From Acidobacteriota bacterium (GTDB lineage: Bacteria > Acidobacteriota > Vicinamibacteria > Vicinamibacterales > UBA2999), in contig SHUG01000017.1 in assembly GCA_009694735.1 (NCBI GenBank), positions 1 to 33,951 of the forward strand: a stretch of 33,951 nt of DNA, written 5' to 3'. Position 1 is the stretch's first letter. Every line of letters starts with the position of its first letter. Shown one piece after another: positions 16,929 to 26,077 of the stretch. Under the pieces are notes generated by a model. The model saw nothing but the letters and a program-made list of their open reading frames with translations, did not search any database and had not been told where the DNA came from. The translations under genes were made by a program, and so were the position numbers.

Positions 16929-18060
16929 CTACTCGTCGTCTGCGTCGGACGACGCCTGGCCCAGGGTGCCCGTCGCCTTCTGCATCAAGTAGGTCTTGAT
17001 GAACATGTCGATGTCGCCGCTCAACACCTTGTCGACCTGACCCTCCGAGAACTTCGTGCGGTGGTCCTTGATCAGCTGGTAGGGCTGCAGCACGTAACTG
17101 CGGATCTGCGAGCCGAACGCAATCTCCTTCTTGGCGCCGCCGATCTGCGACAATTTATCCTGCTGTTCCTTCTGCTTCAGGTCGTACAACTTGGCCTTCA
17201 GCACCTTCATGGCAACGTCCTTGTTCTTGTGCTGCGAGCGTTCGTTCTGGCACGACGTGACGATGCCGGTCGGCAAGTGGGTGATGCGCACCGCCGAATC
17301 GGTGACGTTGACATGCTGGCCGCCGGCGCCGCTCGAGCGAAAGGTGTCGATGCGGAGATCCTTCTCGTTAATGTCAATCTCGACGTCGTCATCGAATTCC
17401 GGCCAGACGTAGACCGACGCGAACGAGGTGTGGCGCCGGGCCGCCTGGTCGAACGGCGAGATCCGCACCAGGCGATGCACACCGGCCTCGGCCGCCATCA
17501 ACCCAAAGGCGTAGGCACCGGCGAGCGTGAAGGTCACGCTCTTCAAGCCCGCTTCTTCGCCCGGTTGATATTCGAGCATCTCGCGCTTGAAACCGCGGCG
17601 CTCCGCCCACTTGAGGTACATGCGCAGCAGCATCTCGGCCCAGTCCTGCGACTCGACACCGCCGGCGCCGGGGTGGATGGTGATGATCGCGTTGGCGAGG
17701 TCGTGCTCGCCGCTGAGCATCTTCTTGGTTTCAGCGGTCTCGACCTGCGTGTCGAGCGCGTCGAGCGCACGCTTCAGATCGTCGGTAACTTCTTCCCCGC
17801 CGTGCGCCCATTCAAGCAGCACGCCGATGTCGTCGGCCTTCACGGCGAGGCTGGCGCCCAGCTCGATGTCCTCGGCGAGCCGGCGTTGACGTTGCAGCGT
17901 CTTCTGCGCGTCGGCCTGATTGTCCCAGAAACTGGACGCGGCAACCTGCTGTTCGAGCTGCGCTAGCTCACCTGGATCATGCGCATCGTCAAAGATAACT
18001 CCGCATGTCGGAGGCCCGCTTCAGCAGGTCGGTGGAGCGGCGGACGAGGTCATCAATCAT
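16929..18060 (-). CDS. prfB: Peptide chain release factor 2, with programmed +1 frameshift
   Basis: Frame 0 runs from ATG 18060 for 23 codons (MIDDLVRRSTDLLKRASDMR then SYL) to TGA at 17991-17989. The product continues in the +1 frame from GAC at 17990 to the TAG at 16929-16931, about 376 residues in all. Downstream sequence is typical RF2: SSFWDNQADAQKTLQRQRRL, the stop-codon-reading tripeptide SPF (RISPFDQ), and the catalytic GGQ (SGAGGQHVNV). RF2 releases peptides at UAA and UGA, so low RF2 favours the frameshift and raises its own synthesis. The gene lies 28 bases after lnt; its stop is 20 bases from the stop of the convergent penicillin-binding protein gene. Confidence 0.96.
17989..18000 (-). 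promoter_or_regulatory. RF2 frameshift site, CTT TGA C
   Basis: The minus strand reads CGG AGT TAT CTT TGA C, the same slip site as in other bacterial prfB genes: a CTT in the P site and an in-frame TGA followed by C. A CGGAG just upstream is a plausible, somewhat weak, internal Shine-Dalgarno stimulator. Confidence 0.93.
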
Positions 18061-18088
18061 GAGTGCCAAGCAGGTCTCCTTGCGGCGT

Positions 18089-19654
18089 TCAACGTTCCGC
18101 CTTTAGCCATGCGGCCACGCCCAGGGCCAGCACCGTGAGCACGGTGGCTACCAGCGCAACCAGATCACCAATTCTGGCATACAGCGTCCGCTCCTGCACG
18201 AAGCGGGCCTCGCCGACCACGGCGACCGTCTCGAACAGCTTGGTCCGGATCAGGACGCGCCCGTAGGGGTCGACGATGCCGCTGACGCCGGTGTTGGCCG
18301 CCCGCACGAGGTACCGGCCCTGCTCCACGGCACGCATGGTGGCCATTTCGAAATGCTGATACGCGGCGGACGACTCGCCGTACCAAGCGTCATTGGTAAT
18401 GGTGGTGAGCAACTCGCTGCCCTGCCGGACGGCTTCCCGGGCCTGGCCGGGGTAGGTCACCTCGTAGCAGATGGCCGTGCTGACCATGTGCTCGCGCACT
18501 GGCAGCATGGTCACGCGCTCGCCGGCCGTGAAGGCCGACACCGCTTCGACCAGCGGGCCGACGAAGAACAGCGCCCGCTGAAACGGCACATACTCGCCGA
18601 ATGGCACCAGGTGAATCTTGCGATACACCGCGGCCGTGGTACCGGCGGTGTCGAGCATGAACGCGGAGTTGTAGTACCGGTTGGGCGAGCCGCGCTCGAG
18701 TTCGTCGCTGCCGAGCAGCAGCGGCTTGCCGAGTTGCCGGACCATGGATCGCACCAGATCGGCGGCCGCGTCATCCTGGAAGAAGAACGGTGTCGCCGAT
18801 TCGGGCCACAACAGGAAATCGGCGCCGCCGTCCGCGGCCTGCCGTGTCAGCTGGAGGTAGCGGTCCAGGATCATGTCGGCGCGGTTGGGGTTCCACTTGT
18901 CGACCTGTGCGATGTTGGCCTGGATCAGCCCCACCCGCACGACCTCGCCCTGCGTCAGCCGGTTGGCCGCCATGCGTTGACCACCCCACACCGACGCGGC
19001 CGCGATCACCGCGATGGTTCCTGCCAAGCACAGCGCTCGCGTGCGTCCGGCCGCAAGCGCCGTCGCCGCGAACCCGGCATTGATCAACGCGACGAAAGCC
19101 GACAGTCCGTAGACGCCGACGAGGCTGGCCAGCTGCACGATCGGCAGCAGCGTGACCATCGTGTTGCCTAGGGGAATCCACGGGAAGCCGCCGAACAGGA
19201 ATCCGCGCGTGTATTCGGCCGCGACCCACGTGGCCGGCGCCAGCGCCAACCCGACGAGCCCGAATCGCCGGATGAAAATAGCCGCGGCCGCCGAAGCCAG
19301 CGCCAGGTAGGTGGCCATGTACAAGACGAGCAGGCCGGTGACGAAGACCGCGACGGGCAACGGCAAACCGCCGAAGGTTTGCACCGTGGCGCCGGTCCAG
19401 TACACGGTGCCCGCGAAGTGAATGACGCCGGCGATCAGGCCAAGCCGGAACCCCCGTCCAGTGGTGACGCCGGGCACCTGTCCCGGCCGGCCGTTCCAGC
19501 CGCTCAGGGCGACATACAGCGGCACCAGCGCAATGAAGGCGAACGCGGGATGGCCGTACCGTGGAAACGACAGCGCCAGTAGCACGCCAGACGCGATGGC
19601 GAACACCGAGGGGGCCGCGGATGACACGGATAACGCAGACCGGAAATTCGTCAC
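18089..19654 (-). CDS. lnt: Apolipoprotein N-acyltransferase
   Basis: The 521-residue inner-membrane enzyme transfers a third acyl chain to the N-terminal cysteine of lipoproteins. The N-terminal half is a series of hydrophobic segments (about 7-8 helices to residue ~215). The C-terminal half is the periplasmic nitrilase-like domain with the E-K-C triad: E285 (LLWPESATPFFF), K346 (YRKIHLVPFGEYVPF) and C396 (STAICYEVTYP). A final hydrophobic helix anchors the end. The start is GTG at 19654, 4 bases after the ppa stop, so the two are probably co-transcribed. Confidence 0.94.
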   Translation of the reverse strand: MTNFRSALSVSSAAPSVFAIASGVLLALSFPRYGHPAFAFIALVPLYVALSGWNGRPGQVPGVTTGRGFRLGLIAGVIHFAGTVYWTGATVQTFGGLPLPVAVFVTGLLVLYMATYLALASAAAAIFIRRFGLVGLALAPATWVAAEYTRGFLFGGFPWIPLGNTMVTLLPIVQLASLVGVYGLSAFVALINAGFAATALAAGRTRALCLAGTIAVIAAASVWGGQRMAANRLTQGEVVRVGLIQANIAQVDKWNPNRADMILDRYLQLTRQAADGGADFLLWPESATPFFFQDDAAADLVRSMVRQLGKPLLLGSDELERGSPNRYYNSAFMLDTAGTTAAVYRKIHLVPFGEYVPFQRALFFVGPLVEAVSAFTAGERVTMLPVREHMVSTAICYEVTYPGQAREAVRQGSELLTTITNDAWYGESSAAYQHFEMATMRAVEQGRYLVRAANTGVSGIVDPYGRVLIRTKLFETVAVVGEARFVQERTLYARIGDLVALVATVLTVLALGVAAWLKAER

Positions 19655-19658
19655 ACGG

Positions 19659-20348
19659 CTAGGCCTTCATCGCCGCGTCGAGCAGCGATTCGAGCGAGCC
19701 GAACTTCTCGTGGTAGTCGGCCTGCGCGCAGCGAATCACCTCGAACGCCTCGTCGCGCCCGTAGACATGGGTAATCTCGCACGGGTTCTCGTTGGTGCCG
19801 GGCGCGAGTTTGTAGGTCTCGAAATAGTGGATCAGCCGTGAGACCAGCGCCTCGGGACAATCCGTGATGTCGCGGAAGCCGCCGTAGGCTGAATCGCCAA
19901 CCAGCACGGCCACGATCTTATCGTCGGCTTCACTGCCGTCAATCATGCGGAGCCCGCCGATCGGAATGGCCTGCAGCAGGATGTCGCCGTGCGACACCGG
20001 CCGCTCTGACAGGACGCAGATATCCAGGGGGTCCTGATCGCCGCTGATCGACGGACGCCCGGTTTTCTCCGCACTAAGCTCGGCGACCCGCGTGCCGCAA
20101 TAGGTCTGCGGCAACAGGCCGTAGAGGGCCGGGCAAACATTCGAGAACCGCTGCGGACGATCGAGCTTGAGCAGGCCGGTCGTCTTGTCGAGCTCGTACT
20201 TGACGGTATCGGACGGCGTGATCTCGATGTAGCAGGTGACGACATCGGAGCCCTTTTCGCCCAGCCGTACGCCGTGCCACGGATGGGCGCGGAACAAGCG
20301 GCCCATCAGCTGCCAGATTGGCTGTCGAGGTTTTGGAGAGGTGGCCAT
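19659..20348 (-). CDS. ppa: Inorganic pyrophosphatase, family I
   Basis: The 229-residue soluble enzyme hydrolyses pyrophosphate to drive biosynthesis. The core signature GDQDPLDICVL contains the aspartates that bind catalytic magnesium, and the FETYKLAPGTN segment resembles the conserved C-terminal motif FxxYK. The substrate-side IEITPSDTVKYELDKTTGLL is clear near residue 45. It is slightly longer than the ~175-residue enzyme of E. coli because of N-terminal and loop extensions. The gene lies between the SPOR gene (7-base gap) and lnt (4-base gap), making a compact minus-strand run. Confidence 0.93.
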   Translation of the reverse strand: MATSPKPRQPIWQLMGRLFRAHPWHGVRLGEKGSDVVTCYIEITPSDTVKYELDKTTGLLKLDRPQRFSNVCPALYGLLPQTYCGTRVAELSAEKTGRPSISGDQDPLDICVLSERPVSHGDILLQAIPIGGLRMIDGSEADDKIVAVLVGDSAYGGFRDITDCPEALVSRLIHYFETYKLAPGTNENPCEITHVYGRDEAFEVIRCAQADYHEKFGSLESLLDAAMKA

Positions 20349-20355
20349 GGGCGCC

Positions 20356-21045
20356 CTAGTGGACGACCCAGGGCTTGAACTGCTCTTCTTTCCGCAGGCG
20401 CGCGGCCACCGTGTCGGCCTCGCGGCGCTCCTTGAACTTGCCGACGCGCACGCGAAAGACTGACGGCGCGCCGTTCGCCGGCGCCAGCACGTAGGCCGGA
20501 TAGCCCTTGCCCTTCAGCCGCTTGACGATCGTGTCGGCTTCGCTGCGCTCGCGCAGCGCCGCCACCTGAATGGCGAAGCCGGTGCCGGCAGGTTCGGTGG
20601 AGGCTGCGGCGGGTGCGGGTGCCGTCGACGCCGACCCGGCGGCCGCCACTGCCGCCGGTGGCGCACTGGCGCTTACCGGCGCTTCAGCCTTCGGCGTTGG
20701 CGCTTCGACGGCCGGCGCGGGCTCGGTGGTCTTCATCGGATCGTTGGCTGCCTCGCTGCCAGTGAGGCGCTCGGCATAACTCAACTTCTCGCCCGCCGTG
20801 ACCGGCGTCTCGCTCGAACCCTGCCCCACTGAGGCCGGCGGCAGTGGTGGTTCCGTCTCGGTCGCCGATGCGACGGTGCCGTCGGCACCGTCCGGCAGTC
20901 CGCGCTCGGCGCGAACCCCGCGGCCGACCTGGACGCCCATCAGAAAAATCCCGACGGCAATCACCACGAATGCCATGGCCATGAACACCAGCTGCTTGCC
21001 GCTCAGCTGAATCTCGCGAAATGCGTCGTCTTGAGTGGTCGCCAT
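20356..21045 (-). CDS. SPOR-domain membrane protein
   Basis: I place the start at ATG 21045 (MATTQDDAFREIQLSGKQLV). A single membrane helix occupies residues ~18-38 (QLVFMAMAFVVIAVGIFLMG). A long Ala/Pro-rich linker of low complexity follows (residues ~50-150). The C-terminal ~75 residues form a SPOR domain with two repeats (FAIQVAALRERSEADTIVKR and FRVRVGKFKERREADTVAAR). SPOR domains bind denuded glycan strands at division sites, so a septal or cell-wall role is likely. The open frame extends upstream, but without a plausible start context. It is followed by ppa. Confidence 0.9.
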   Translation of the reverse strand: MATTQDDAFREIQLSGKQLVFMAMAFVVIAVGIFLMGVQVGRGVRAERGLPDGADGTVASATETEPPLPPASVGQGSSETPVTAGEKLSYAERLTGSEAANDPMKTTEPAPAVEAPTPKAEAPVSASAPPAAVAAAGSASTAPAPAAASTEPAGTGFAIQVAALRERSEADTIVKRLKGKGYPAYVLAPANGAPSVFRVRVGKFKERREADTVAARLRKEEQFKPWVVH

Positions 21046-21070
21046 CAGTGCAGACCTGGGAAGAACTTTA

Positions 21071-22693
21071 TCACGGGCCCCCGCCAATCCTGGCCTTCAC
21101 GGCCAAGGCGTCTGCCGCCTTGGGATCGAGGACCAGCGCCCGGTCAATCTCGCTACGCGCCGACGCGCTGTCCTGAACCTGGAGGTAGGCCTCCGCCAGC
21201 GCGACATGCACCGCCACCGTCTCTTCGCTCCACAGCGCGATTTTCAGCGCCTCCACGGCTTCTTCGCCGCGGCCGCCACGCAGGTGCAGGCGGCCCAACA
21301 GTAGATGCGCCTCCGCGAGGTAGGGAGAGAGATACAGGGCGCGGCGCAGCTCCTGGATCGCCTCGCGATCGGCCTCGCGTTGATAGGCGCGGCGCCCGGC
21401 ATCGAGGTGAAAGGCGGCGAGCGCATCGTGATCGCGCTGGCCGGCGGTCGTCAGGATGCTGTCGACGCGGCTGGCCGAGGGCGTCAGCCCCTCTGCCAGG
21501 CGCTCGAGACCGCGCGGGACCGGATCGCCGGCCACCGCGCGCGCGCCCCACCCGGCGTACTGCGACGACAGGCGCGTCGCCAGCTCGTGTTCGCGCGTGG
21601 CTTCGGCGGTGGCGCCGGTCTGGTGCAAGGCCACGCCGAGAATGAAGTGCGCATCCCCGTCGCCGGGATTGCGACGTACCGCCTCTCGCAACCAGTAGAT
21701 GGTGGCGCGCGGATCGCGATCCAGCCAATAGGCGTAGCCGAGATTGAAGAACAGGTCGCCATCCGCGGGATCGATCTGGCTGGCCTGGCTGAAATAGTAG
21801 GTGGCCCGGCCGGGCTGCGGTGTCGCGGTGCGGCGTAGTTCCGCCACGCCAATCGCGTTGGTCACCGCCGCCGATCGCTCCTCGGCCTGCAGGGCGCGGA
21901 GCGTCTGCAGGGCATCGTCGAAACGCTTCAGGCTGATCAGCGAGAGCGATCGCCGGAACCGGCTCTCGCGGGAGTAACGGCTCTCGGTGCGGATGCCCGA
22001 CAACACGTCCAGCGCGCGCTGGTGCTCCGAGGCGTCCGTGTGGAGATGCCAAATCGCCAGCCGTGCCTGATCGAACTGAGGCGCAGCCTTGAGCGCCTGC
22101 TGGAGAAAGGCGACGGCGGTCGCGGGCACCTCGGCGACCAGGCCCTTGATATAAAGCTCGAAAACTTGCGGCGAGGGCGGCAGCCGGTCGGCCGGCACCA
22201 CTGGCGGGGCGGCACTGGTGCCCCGCACCAGGTTTGCGAGCCGGCTGAACACGGCGAAGACATCGGTCAGGGCGCCCGACGCTTGCACTTCGGGCAACAA
22301 GCGGCCGGTATCGAGGCGCACTACCCGTGCACGCGCCACCAACTGATCGCCGTTGAGATCGAGCGCGCCGATCACGACCACGCTGGCCGCCACCACCTGG
22401 CCGACCTTGAGCGACGAGGCGCGGCTCAAGCCGGCGGTGGCCGGCAGTTGCAGGCGGTCGAATGCGCGCAGCCGTTCTTCCCGACCGATCACCCGTTCAC
22501 CGCTGGCGGCCAGCAACTCGGTCAACAGCACGGCCGCGCCCTCGCGCATCCACGTGAGCCGCGCTTCCCCTTTGGGATTATCGAACGGCAGGACGAGAAC
22601 CGGGGCGCCGGGGGGCACTTGCGCGGCGGCAGCGGCCGGCCAGGTCAGCGCGCCGGTCAACAGGACGGCAACGGCCCAGGGGCGGCCCTTCAC
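21071..22693 (-). CDS. Secreted TPR protein with FlgO-like N-terminal domain
   Basis: The 540-residue product starts at GTG 22693, which overlaps the upstream stop (GTGA). A signal peptide (AVAVLLTGALTWPAAAAA) leads into a domain resembling the FlgO/CsgG-like fold: VLVLPFDNPKGEARLTWMRE, then AVLLTELLAASGERVIGREE and VVIGALDLNGDQLVARARVV. From residue ~220 to the end there are several tetratricopeptide repeats (for example ADGDLFFNLGYAYWLDRDPR and LAEAHLLLGRLHLRGGRGEE). It is likely a periplasmic protein-interaction scaffold. Its partner is unknown; the tightly coupled upstream gene is a candidate. Confidence 0.85.
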   Translation of the reverse strand: MKGRPWAVAVLLTGALTWPAAAAAQVPPGAPVLVLPFDNPKGEARLTWMREGAAVLLTELLAASGERVIGREERLRAFDRLQLPATAGLSRASSLKVGQVVAASVVVIGALDLNGDQLVARARVVRLDTGRLLPEVQASGALTDVFAVFSRLANLVRGTSAAPPVVPADRLPPSPQVFELYIKGLVAEVPATAVAFLQQALKAAPQFDQARLAIWHLHTDASEHQRALDVLSGIRTESRYSRESRFRRSLSLISLKRFDDALQTLRALQAEERSAAVTNAIGVAELRRTATPQPGRATYYFSQASQIDPADGDLFFNLGYAYWLDRDPRATIYWLREAVRRNPGDGDAHFILGVALHQTGATAEATREHELATRLSSQYAGWGARAVAGDPVPRGLERLAEGLTPSASRVDSILTTAGQRDHDALAAFHLDAGRRAYQREADREAIQELRRALYLSPYLAEAHLLLGRLHLRGGRGEEAVEALKIALWSEETVAVHVALAEAYLQVQDSASARSEIDRALVLDPKAADALAVKARIGGGP

Positions 22694-23283
22694 GCAGCGG
22701 CCGCCGACTCGTGGGGATGGCTGCCCTTCACGGTGATTGCCAGGCTCCAGCAGCCAGGCCGATCGCTGGTGACGCACACCTCGGCATCCACCGCGCAGTG
22801 CGCGAACAAGCGCTGAAAGGCCGCCGCGTAAAAGCCCCGCATGGGCACGGTCGCCGGGTCCCGCAGTTGGTTGAACAACGCGGACTCGATCTCGACCAGG
22901 CCGGCGGCGCCCTGGAACTGGCGCTTCACCTTTGATTGGCGCACGGTCGCGAGCACCAGCCACTTGCCCACACCCATCGCCGCGCGCGCGCGCAGGCCGA
23001 GCGGCAGCCGGTGGATGTACCATCGGCGCAGGCGTGAAAGTTCCTGGTAAGTCCAGTCGGCGGCACAAACGCCGGCCCGGGTCGCAATCTGGTCGTTCGC
23101 GGGCGGTACTTCGCGGTGCACGAAACTGAGCACGGCGCCAAGCGGGGCCAGGCCAATGCGCCCATCGCGCATGCCCGACGGGCTCAACCAGTTTTCGTAG
23201 AAGTCGAGCCGGCTTGGTGAGATATCGGCGATGCCCTGGTGCAGACTCGAGATCAGCAGGCGGCCGATTCCAGCGTCAACCAT
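22690..23283 (-). CDS. Protein of unknown function, 197 aa
   Basis: No signal peptide or membrane helix is seen, so it is probably cytoplasmic. I do not recognise the family. The N-terminus (GIGRLLISSLHQGIADISPS, then LDFYENWLSPSGMRDGRIGL) is helical. The C-terminal ~60 residues (AFQRLFAHCAVDAEVCVTSD then CWSLAITVKGS) have a cysteine-strand pattern a little like V4R ligand-binding domains, which is a weak guess. The ATG at 23283 has no Shine-Dalgarno; a good promoter is 28 bases upstream. It overlaps the start of the TPR gene by 4 bases, so the two are coupled. Confidence 0.75.
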   Translation of the reverse strand: MVDAGIGRLLISSLHQGIADISPSRLDFYENWLSPSGMRDGRIGLAPLGAVLSFVHREVPPANDQIATRAGVCAADWTYQELSRLRRWYIHRLPLGLRARAAMGVGKWLVLATVRQSKVKRQFQGAAGLVEIESALFNQLRDPATVPMRGFYAAAFQRLFAHCAVDAEVCVTSDRPGCWSLAITVKGSHPHESAAAA

Positions 23284-23311
23284 GACGAAGGCGTGGGGAT
23301 CTGATAACGTG

Positions 23312-23340
23312 ATCGTACCGCTTCGCTGCGACCGAGTCAA
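23312..23340 (-). promoter_or_regulatory. Promoter TTGACT-N17-TACGAT for the unknown-TPR gene pair
   Basis: On the minus strand TTGACT (23340-23335), 17 bases, then TACGAT (23317-23312). The predicted transcript has a leader of about 20 bases before the ATG at 23283. It lies in the 69-base divergent gap with argS; I see no equally good plus-strand promoter. Confidence 0.65.
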
Positions 23341-23352
23341 CGAACCAGCATC

Positions 23353-25371
23353 ATGATTCTTCCCCTCCACGAACAGCTCAAGGCGCGTGTGCGCGCCGTG
23401 CTCGCCGAGCGCTACGAGATCGCCGACCCGGACTTGGCGATCCCGATCGAGAACCCGCCGAACCGGACGCTCGGTGACCTCGGCACGCCCGTCGCCTTCG
23501 ACCTCGCCCGCCGGCTGCGCAAGGCGCCACGCGCGATCGCCCAGGAGATCGCGACCGCGCTGGGACCGATCCCGGGGGTCATCAAGGTCGCGGCCGCGCC
23601 GAACGGCTACTTGAACGTGTTCCTGGATCGGCCAGCGTTCCTGCTGGCGCGACTTGGCGTCGCTGGCACCTTGCCGCCCGCTCCGCTGCGTACCGGCAAG
23701 ACCATCGTCGAGCACACGGCGATCAACCCGAACAAGGCGGCGCACATCGGCCACTTGCGCAACTCCGCGCTGGGCGACACGCTGGTTCGCGCCCTGCGCT
23801 TCCGCGGCACGCCGGTCGAGGTACAGAACTACATCGACGACACCGGCGTGCAGGTGGCCGATGTGGTCGTCGGCTTCCGTGAGTTCGAGAACATCGACCT
23901 CGCCGGCGCCCGGCACCTCGCCGCCACGACCCGGTTCGATTACTACTGCTGGGATCTCTATGCCCGCGTCACCGAGTGGTACGACGGGGACACGGAACGC
24001 CTGAAAGTTCGCGCCGCCACCTTGCACGACATCGAACACGGCGTGGAGCCCACCGCCAGCCTGGCCGCGTTCATCGCCGACACGGTCGTGCGCGCGCACC
24101 TCAAGACCATGGCGCGGCTGAACATCGACTACCAGCTACTGACCTGGGAAGGCGACATCCTGCGCCTCAAGTTCTGGGCGCGCGCCTTCGACGTGCTCAA
24201 GCAGACCGGCGCCGTCTTCCTCCAGACTGAAGGCCGGCTCGCGGGCTGCTGGGTGATGAAGATCGACGACCAGACCGTCACCGACGCCGACCCTGCGGCG
24301 GGCCCGGCCGTCGACGAGGCGGAAGATCGGGAGAAGGTAATCGTCCGCTCGAACGGCACCGTGACCTACGTCGGCAAGGACATGGCGTACCAGTTCTGGA
24401 AGTCGGGTCTGCTCGGCCACGATTTCCATTACCGCCGGTTCGCCACCCACACGAACGGCGACACGTTGTGGGCGACTACTAGTGATGCGTCGCTGGCGGT
24501 CGCGGAACATCCGGCCTTCGGCGCGGCGGCCGCCACCTACAACGTGATCGATGTCCGGCAGGCGTACCTGCAGAAGCTGCTCAAGCAGGCGTTATCGGCC
24601 ATCGGTCACCAGGCCGAGGCCGACCGCCTGACGCATTTCTCGTACGAGATGGTGGCGCTGTCACACGCGACGGCGAGGGAGCTGGGCTTTGCGCCGCCCC
24701 CCGACTCGGATGAGGCGAAGCGCCCGTTCGTGGAGGTGTCGGGGCGCAAAGGCCTGGGCGTCAAGGCCGACGACCTGATCGACCGCGTGATCGCCAAGGC
24801 GCTGGTAGAAGTGAACCGCCGGCAAGGCGACCTCCCGGACCTCGAACGGCGCCGGATCGCCGAGGACATCGGTATCGCGGCGGTGCGCTACTTCCTGATC
24901 AAGTACTCGCGCACGAAGGTCATCGCGTTCGACATCGACGAGGCACTCAGTTTCGAGGGCGAAAGCGGGCCGTATCTCCAGTACGCGGTCGTGCGCGCCA
25001 ACAACATCTTCCAGAAGCTGCACGACCGGCTCGGCCTCGACGAAGCGGCCATGCTCGCGCCGCTGCCGGCGGCCCCGCCTGACTGCATCAACGGCGACGA
25101 GGGCGATCACGAGCTGTGGGCCCTGGTCCTCGAAGCGGCGCGCCTGGACGAGGTGGTCGAGCAAGTGGTGCGGACGCTCGAGTTCGCGGTGCTGGCGAAG
25201 TACGGCTTCGGCCTCGCCCAGATGTTCAACGCCTTCTATCACCGGGCCCAGATCCTCAACGAAGAACGCGACGATGTGCGACGCTGGCGGGCGGCCGCGG
25301 TCGCGTATTTCCGCCGGCAGCTCACGCGCATGCTCGATCTGATGGGCGTTGCTGTTCCGCCGCGAATGTAG
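23353..25371 (+). CDS. argS: Arginyl-tRNA synthetase
   Basis: The 672-residue class I synthetase has an N-terminal Add-1-type tRNA-binding domain, the HIGH motif HIGHLRN (131-137; NPNKAAHIGHLRNSALGDTL), and a KMSKS-like element SGRKGLGVKADDL near residue 465. A C-terminal DALR-type anticodon domain ends in RQLTRMLDLMGVAVPPRM. It charges tRNA-Arg with arginine. At 672 residues it is longer than the E. coli enzyme (577); the extra length seems to be in the catalytic domain (residues ~195-390). It begins a two-gene plus-strand unit with the amidotransferase. Confidence 0.95.
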   Translation: MILPLHEQLKARVRAVLAERYEIADPDLAIPIENPPNRTLGDLGTPVAFDLARRLRKAPRAIAQEIATALGPIPGVIKVAAAPNGYLNVFLDRPAFLLARLGVAGTLPPAPLRTGKTIVEHTAINPNKAAHIGHLRNSALGDTLVRALRFRGTPVEVQNYIDDTGVQVADVVVGFREFENIDLAGARHLAATTRFDYYCWDLYARVTEWYDGDTERLKVRAATLHDIEHGVEPTASLAAFIADTVVRAHLKTMARLNIDYQLLTWEGDILRLKFWARAFDVLKQTGAVFLQTEGRLAGCWVMKIDDQTVTDADPAAGPAVDEAEDREKVIVRSNGTVTYVGKDMAYQFWKSGLLGHDFHYRRFATHTNGDTLWATTSDASLAVAEHPAFGAAAATYNVIDVRQAYLQKLLKQALSAIGHQAEADRLTHFSYEMVALSHATARELGFAPPPDSDEAKRPFVEVSGRKGLGVKADDLIDRVIAKALVEVNRRQGDLPDLERRRIAEDIGIAAVRYFLIKYSRTKVIAFDIDEALSFEGESGPYLQYAVVRANNIFQKLHDRLGLDEAAMLAPLPAAPPDCINGDEGDHELWALVLEAARLDEVVEQVVRTLEFAVLAKYGFGLAQMFNAFYHRAQILNEERDDVRRWRAAAVAYFRRQLTRMLDLMGVAVPPRM

Positions 25372-25384
25372 GACGCTTGCTGAT

Positions 25385-26077
25385 ATGGCCCTGATTGCGA
25401 TCGCCCAGAACCGCCGGATGTCCGATTACCTGGAATCGGTGCGCCGCGCCGGGGGCGAGCCAATCGAGGTGGCCGCCGGCGGCGAGTTGCCGCAGCACCT
25501 CCTGGCCCGCGTCGACGGCATCATGCTGACCGGCGGCGGCGACATCGACCCGATGCTCTACGGCGAGCCGCCGCACGCCGAGTGCCAGGCGGCGGAAGCG
25601 GATCGCGATGCGTTCGAGACGGCGCTGACGCGTGCCGCCATTGCCGCCAACATTCCCTACTTCGCGATTTGCCGCGGCATGCAATTGCTGAACGTCGCCA
25701 TGGGCGGCACGCTGATCCAGGACATTCCCAGCCAGGTGCCTGGCGCGCTCGAGCATTCCGTGCCGGAGCCGCGCGCGCACGTCGTGCACGAAGTCTGGAT
25801 CGCGAAAGACTCGCGGCTGTCGGCTCTGCTCGCCGATCACATGGAGGATGGCGAGACCTGCCACGTCAACAGCCGCCATCACCAATCGGTCGCCAGGGTG
25901 GCCCCCGGCTTCGACGTCACGGCCACCTCACCCGACGGCGTCATCGAGGCCATGGAAAAACCCGGGGCCGCGTTCTGCATCGGCGTGCAGTGGCACCCGG
26001 AGAACTTCTGGCGCACCGGCGAGTTCCGGTCGTTGTTCGAAGGGTTCGTGCAGGCGGCTAACGCGCGAAAGCGATAA
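25385..26077 (+). CDS. Class I glutamine amidotransferase-like hydrolase (peptidase C26)
   Basis: The 230-residue protein has the catalytic triad of the gamma-glutamyl hydrolase family: C96 in YFAICRGMQLLN, and H204 with E206 in QWHPE. The N-terminal GIMLTGGGDIDPMLYGE (45-61) is the mark of the PuuD-type gamma-glutamyl-GABA hydrolase group. A free gamma-glutamyl substrate is thus likely, not an ammonia-channelling role. No other putrescine genes are near, so I give no symbol. The ATG at 25385 is preferred; an in-frame upstream ATG at 25349 lies inside argS. Its 3' end overlaps that of the convergent methyltransferase by 20 bases. Confidence 0.88.
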   Translation: MALIAIAQNRRMSDYLESVRRAGGEPIEVAAGGELPQHLLARVDGIMLTGGGDIDPMLYGEPPHAECQAAEADRDAFETALTRAAIAANIPYFAICRGMQLLNVAMGGTLIQDIPSQVPGALEHSVPEPRAHVVHEVWIAKDSRLSALLADHMEDGETCHVNSRHHQSVARVAPGFDVTATSPDGVIEAMEKPGAAFCIGVQWHPENFWRTGEFRSLFEGFVQAANARKR

